Part shown: positions 13,769-16,316 of the stretch, in pieces
Numbering within the stretch: position 1 is the stretch's first letter
Layout of the letters: each line of letters opens with the position of its first letter
Assembly: GCA_009937085.1 (NCBI GenBank)
Contig: JAACDD010000078.1
Coordinates: 1 to 16,316 of the forward strand
Direction of reading: 5' to 3'
Length of the DNA: 16,316 nucleotides
Source of the DNA: Bacteroidota bacterium
GTDB taxonomy: Bacteria; Bacteroidota; Bacteroidia; Flavobacteriales; Flavobacteriaceae
The notes under the pieces: generated by a model
The model's database searches: none
Told to the model about the DNA's origin: nothing
What the model saw: only the letters and a program-made list of their open reading frames with translations
Translations under genes and position numbers: made by a program

Positions 13769-14590
13769 TTGAGAGCCTACTGCGCGTATCAATTTACCAT
13801 ATCGCCCATTGACAAAATGGAAATCGCTACGGCGTGGTTATCCACTTTTGCTTTTGAAAGCTTTGTGCAACACGACAATGGCATAACTGCCTATATTCCA
13901 CAAGACCAAACCCCTGAAAATTTGTTAGCTGATTGCCTAGCCATTCCTTTTGAAGGGGTTAAACTTTCTGGTGATGTTAAGGCTATTGAAGGGCAAAACT
14001 GGAATGCCGTTTGGGAAGCTCAATTTCATCCCATATCGGTTGGTGATTGGACGGTTCGCGCATCATTTCATGCAGCTGCAACAACGCAACATGAACTAAT
14101 AATTGACCCACAAATGTCGTTTGGAACGGGGCATCACGCCACCACACAATTGATGCTGGAACAATTGGTAGCATTAGATTGCGCTAATACTTCGGTTTTT
14201 GATGTGGGTACTGGAACAGGCGTCTTGGCTATTGCTGCCAAAAAGATGGGCGCATCAACAGTTTTTGGCGTTGATATTGAAGATTGGTGTGTAGAAAATG
14301 CCAAAGAAAATGCCTCGAAAAATGGGATATTAGATATTTCTTTTAGCACGGATGATATTGATTCGGTTGCTACAAATTTTGATGTGCTACTGGCCAATAT
14401 CAATCGAAATGTACTTCTTGATCACTTGCCAAAATACGCCACCCTTCTCAACAAAAATGGTATTCTATTATTGTCTGGATTTCATGAGGATGATGTTGAG
14501 GGACTTACTGATTTAGCCAAAAAGAATGGTTTTCGCAGTAAAGGAAAAACAGAAAAAGAGGGTTGGATTTGTCTAAAATTTATAATTTAG
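13769..14590 (+). CDS. prmA: Ribosomal protein L11 methyltransferase PrmA, TTG start
   Basis: SAM-dependent enzyme that methylates lysines and the N-terminus of ribosomal protein L11; 273 aa. The N-terminal L11-recognition domain covers about 1-70; the linker has QNWNAVWEAQFHPI (76-89); the catalytic domain has IDPQMSFGTGHHATT (112-126), SAM-binding motif VFDVGTGTGVLAIAA (143-157), the acidic residue in GVDIEDW (167-173), and LANINRNVLL (198-207), equivalent to the N-x-x-x substrate-side motif. The start is taken as TTG at 13769: the AYQFTISP segment aligns with the start of flavobacterial PrmA and the first ATG (residue 17) would delete part of the first strand. The TTG is 2 bases after the tpiA stop, within AAGG-T-TTG, one of the few weak Shine-Dalgarno-like contexts here. 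Confidence 0.93.
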   Translation: MRAYCAYQFTISPIDKMEIATAWLSTFAFESFVQHDNGITAYIPQDQTPENLLADCLAIPFEGVKLSGDVKAIEGQNWNAVWEAQFHPISVGDWTVRASFHAAATTQHELIIDPQMSFGTGHHATTQLMLEQLVALDCANTSVFDVGTGTGVLAIAAKKMGASTVFGVDIEDWCVENAKENASKNGILDISFSTDDIDSVATNFDVLLANINRNVLLDHLPKYATLLNKNGILLLSGFHEDDVEGLTDLAKKNGFRSKGKTEKEGWICLKFII

Positions 14591-14592
14591 TC

Positions 14593-14883
14593 ATGATGAT
14601 ACGTTTTGACCAAACTGAAGAGCAAGGGCAACCACAGCAGGATCTAGCAGTGGAGACATCGCGTCTGCACGAAATCATCCTGTATAACGATGAGGTGAAT
14701 ACTTTTGATCATGTTATTAAAACATTGATTGAAGTTTGCGACCACACCCTTGAGCAAGCCGAGCAATGCTCGTTGATTGTGCATTACAAAGGAAAATGTT
14801 CAGTAAAACACGGTTCGTATGATGAGTTGGAACCTAAATGTATTCGCTTGCTCGCAGCTGGACTTAGTGCCGAAATTGTTTAA
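14593..14883 (+). CDS. clpS: ClpS, adaptor for N-degron proteolysis
   Basis: Adaptor that delivers proteins with destabilising N-terminal residues to ClpAP or ClpCP; 96 aa. A disordered N-terminal arm (1-24, Gln/Glu-rich) precedes the core: IILYNDEVNTFDHVI (28-42) with N32/D33 of the N-degron pocket, AEQCSLIVHYKGKCSVKHG (56-74) with pocket His H64, then a C-terminal strand. Two adjacent ATGs (14593, 14596) are possible starts, 2 or 5 bases after the prmA stop; a longer reading from TTG 14563 would run inside prmA and adds residues unlike the family. It ends the DUF1599-tpiA-prmA-clpS group. No ClpA/ClpC gene is in the window. Confidence 0.94.
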   Translation: MMIRFDQTEEQGQPQQDLAVETSRLHEIILYNDEVNTFDHVIKTLIEVCDHTLEQAEQCSLIVHYKGKCSVKHGSYDELEPKCIRLLAAGLSAEIV

Positions 14884-14929
14884 ATATCGATTCAATACGA
14901 ATTCCTTAATTTAGCATAAAAATTGTTCT

Positions 14930-15472
14930 ATGCGCATTATTAGTATTTTGCTGCTTTGTGCGTCCACGTCTTATGCCCAACCTGCAGCTATGAAAAACTC
15001 TATACACACTTTTACCGTTGAAGATATCAATGGCGATTCTTTTTCCCTTGCATCTTTAAAAGGTAAAAAGGTAATGATTGTAAATACGGCCTCAAAATGT
15101 GGACTTACGCCGCAATATGAAAAACTCGAAGCCCTGTATCGAAAATATAAAAACCAAAACTTTGTAATTATTGGGTTTCCTGCCAATAATTTTATGTGGC
15201 AAGAGCCTGGTACGAATGAAAAAATCAAAGTTTTTTGTGAGAAAAATTATGGGGTTTCATTTCCCATGATGTCAAAAATTAGCGTTAAAGGAAAAAACCA
15301 ACATCCGGTATATGCTTTTTTAACACAAAAAGATAAAAATGGCGTAAAGGACAGTTCGGTAAGTTGGAATTTTCAAAAATATTTAATTGACGAAAATGGT
15401 GTTTTGGTAGATGTTATCTCACCGCGCACACAACCCGATGATCCACAAGTGTTAAATTGGATAAAAAGTTAA
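14930..15472 (+). CDS. Exported glutathione-peroxidase-family thiol peroxidase
   Basis: A 180-aa peroxidase of the GPx family, Cys form. Residues 1-16 are a signal peptide with likely cleavage after SYA, so it should act in the periplasm. The core has NTASKCGLTPQYEKL (52-66) with peroxidatic C57, GFPANNFMWQEPGT (82-95) with catalytic Q91, and VSWNFQKYLID (144-154) with W146/N147, completing the Cys-Gln-Trp-Asn tetrad. FCEKNYGV (102-109) supplies C103 at the place of the resolving Cys of thioredoxin-dependent GPx such as yeast Gpx3, so reduction by thioredoxin-like proteins rather than glutathione is expected. The FPCNQF Cys of many relatives is Ala85 here. An internal Met21 start would give a cytoplasmic form, but the leader looks genuine. 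It lies 46 bases after clpS and 1 base before bshB1, suggesting joint transcription with bshB1. Confidence 0.9.
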   Translation: MRIISILLLCASTSYAQPAAMKNSIHTFTVEDINGDSFSLASLKGKKVMIVNTASKCGLTPQYEKLEALYRKYKNQNFVIIGFPANNFMWQEPGTNEKIKVFCEKNYGVSFPMMSKISVKGKNQHPVYAFLTQKDKNGVKDSSVSWNFQKYLIDENGVLVDVISPRTQPDDPQVLNWIKS

Positions 15473-15473
15473 A

Positions 15474-16190
15474 ATGAAAGTTGATATTTTAGCCATTGGT
15501 GCACATCCCGACGACGTAGAATTGGCCTGCTCAGGTACGCTTGCCAAAGAAATTGCTGCGGGTAAAACCGTTGTTATTTTAGATCTTACTAAAGGCGAAT
15601 TGGGAACTCGCGGGACTGCTGAAATTCGAAAAAAAGAAGCGGCACATGCAGCCGACATTTTAGGTGTGGCTGCGCGTTTCAATCTCGATTTTGCAGATGG
15701 TTTTTTTCAAAATGATCGTACGCATCAAGAAAAACTGATTGCTTATATCCGTCACTTACAACCCGAAATGGTGTTGTGTAACGCTGTTGAAGACAGGCAT
15801 CCCGATCACGGAAGGGCAGCTGCACTGGTTGCAGAAAGTTGTTTTTTAAGTGGTTTGCAAAAAATTAACACCTCTTATGAAGGGCATAAGCAACAACATT
15901 GGCGCCCAAAACAACTTTATCATTATATTCAATGGAACAGTGCTACGCCCGATTTTGTGGTAGATATCAGTACTCAAATGGAGCTAAAACTTAAAGTTGT
16001 AAAAGCCTATAGTTCACAGTTTTATGCTCCTGACAGTACCGAGCCTGAAACACCTATAAGCACAGCAAACTTTTTGAATAGCATTAAGTACCGTGCTGCA
16101 GATTTGGGTCGCCTCATTGGCGTTGATTATGCAGAGGGCTTTACGGCAAGTCGTTTGGTAGGTGTAAATGCCATAAGCGATTTACTGTAA
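15474..16190 (+). CDS. bshB1: Bacillithiol biosynthesis deacetylase BshB1
   Basis: Zinc-dependent deacetylase (LmbE/PIG-L fold) that converts GlcNAc-malate to GlcN-malate, the second step of bacillithiol synthesis; 238 aa, cytoplasmic. The metal and catalytic motif AHPDDVE (10-16; H11, D13, D14) and the second block DRHPDHG (107-113; H112) are both present. TKGELGTRGT (39-48), and YSSQFY with an acidic, Pro-rich stretch near 195-208, fit the BshB1 subgroup rather than mycothiol or diacetylchitobiose deacetylases. Bacillithiol replaces glutathione in many Bacillota and Bacteroidota. BshA and BshC are not in the window, so the pathway is dispersed. The ATG is 1 base after the gpx stop, giving a thiol-redox pair. 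Confidence 0.95.
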   Translation: MKVDILAIGAHPDDVELACSGTLAKEIAAGKTVVILDLTKGELGTRGTAEIRKKEAAHAADILGVAARFNLDFADGFFQNDRTHQEKLIAYIRHLQPEMVLCNAVEDRHPDHGRAAALVAESCFLSGLQKINTSYEGHKQQHWRPKQLYHYIQWNSATPDFVVDISTQMELKLKVVKAYSSQFYAPDSTEPETPISTANFLNSIKYRAADLGRLIGVDYAEGFTASRLVGVNAISDLL

Positions 16191-16198
16191 TTCCTTTT

Positions 16199-16226
16199 TT
16201 GATTTTGTAAAAACGTAGTACATTTG
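16199..16226 (+). promoter_or_regulatory. Candidate promoter for tRNA-His
   Basis: TACATTTG at 16219-16226 is a full TAnnTTTG match, with TTG at 16199-16201 and a 17-base spacer, at the short end of the accepted range. Initiation would be around 16232-16234, about 7 bases before the tRNA. Confidence 0.55.
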
Positions 16227-16239
16227 CATCCTACAAAAT

Positions 16240-16314
16240 GGTGGTTGTAGCTCAGTTGGTTAGAGCGCTAGATTGTGGTTCTAGAGGTCGCCGGTTCGAA
16301 ACCGGTCTTCCACC
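16240..16314 (+). tRNA. tRNA-His (anticodon GUG), with mismatched acceptor stem
   Basis: The anticodon stem CTAGA/TCTAG encloses TTGTGGT (anticodon GTG at 16275-16277). The D arm is GCTC/GAGC, and the T arm GCCGG/CCGGT encloses TTCGAAA. An encoded G at 16240 serves as the extra 5' G(-1) opposite C73 (16314), the histidine identity pair. The seven-base acceptor GTGGTTG (16241-16247) faces CTTCCAC (16307-16313): pairs 1-4 and 7 are Watson-Crick, but pairs 5:68 and 6:67 are U-U. The window stops 2 bases after C73, so whether CCA is encoded cannot be fully seen. Type and strand are certain; functionality is likely but the stem is odd. Confidence 0.92.
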
Positions 16315-16316
16315 CA

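Noticed and set aside
14884..14929. Short inverted repeat after clpS
   Set aside because: Only about five pairs, no G-C-rich stem and no proper T run; not counted as a terminator. No full promoter match for the gpx gene is seen there either.
1..16316. CRISPR arrays, insertion sequences, prophage genes
   Set aside because: No regularly spaced repeats, transposase motifs or phage structural genes were found in either strand.

Overview
The window looks like a chromosomal segment from a member of the Bacteroidota, most likely family Flavobacteriaceae. Five things point there: moderately AT-rich DNA; almost no Shine-Dalgarno sequences; matches to the TAnnTTTG (-7) promoter element of this phylum; a Rho factor with a large Asn-rich insertion; and a gene set (eukaryote/archaeon-like ProRS, BshB1, CdaA next to FolP, a tandem DUF1599 protein, exported GPx) that I know from flavobacteria. 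I see no insertion sequence, prophage, CRISPR array or rRNA. No gene-free stretch exceeds about 165 bases.

Layout. (1) 41-1519: proS on the + strand. (2) 4634-1516, minus strand: a tight five-gene operon YHS-domain protein > DoxX-like membrane protein > ATP-grasp ligase > DinB-like protein > NRDE/TANGO2-like protein. It is the accessory-looking part of the window, with no obvious named function. (3) 4748-5186: promoter, tRNA-Glu(UUC), rpsT and a strong terminator that also serves the facing rho gene (5207-6778, minus). (4) 6883-8211: a family 2 glycosyltransferase facing a YfcE/MJ0936-type phosphoesterase. (5) 8232-10755: truA overlapping an MsbA-type ABC exporter. (6) 12389-10752, minus: folP then cdaA (c-di-AMP synthase). 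(7) 12436-14883: DUF1599 gene, tpiA, prmA and clpS, separated by 2-5 bases. (8) 14930-16190: exported glutathione-peroxidase-like thiol peroxidase, then bshB1 (bacillithiol synthesis). (9) 16240-16314: tRNA-His(GUG) with its own promoter.

Most genes are housekeeping: translation (proS, rpsT, two tRNAs, truA, prmA), termination (rho), proteolysis (clpS), glycolysis (tpiA), folate (folP), nucleotide signalling (cdaA) and thiol redox (gpx, bshB1). The best candidate for an undescribed system is the YHS/DoxX/ATP-grasp/DinB/NRDE operon. Its last three genes overlap by 4 and 10 bases and combine a carboxylate-amine-type ligase, a putative metal-dependent DinB-fold enzyme and a putative Ntn-type or haem-related protein.

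Other points of interest: adjacent U-U mismatches in the tRNA-His acceptor stem; three genes that appear to start at TTG (truA, the DUF1599 gene, prmA); overlapping stop codons at convergent gene pairs; and the low-complexity segment of Rho. Function assignments rest on motif reading and memory of the families, not on database searches.
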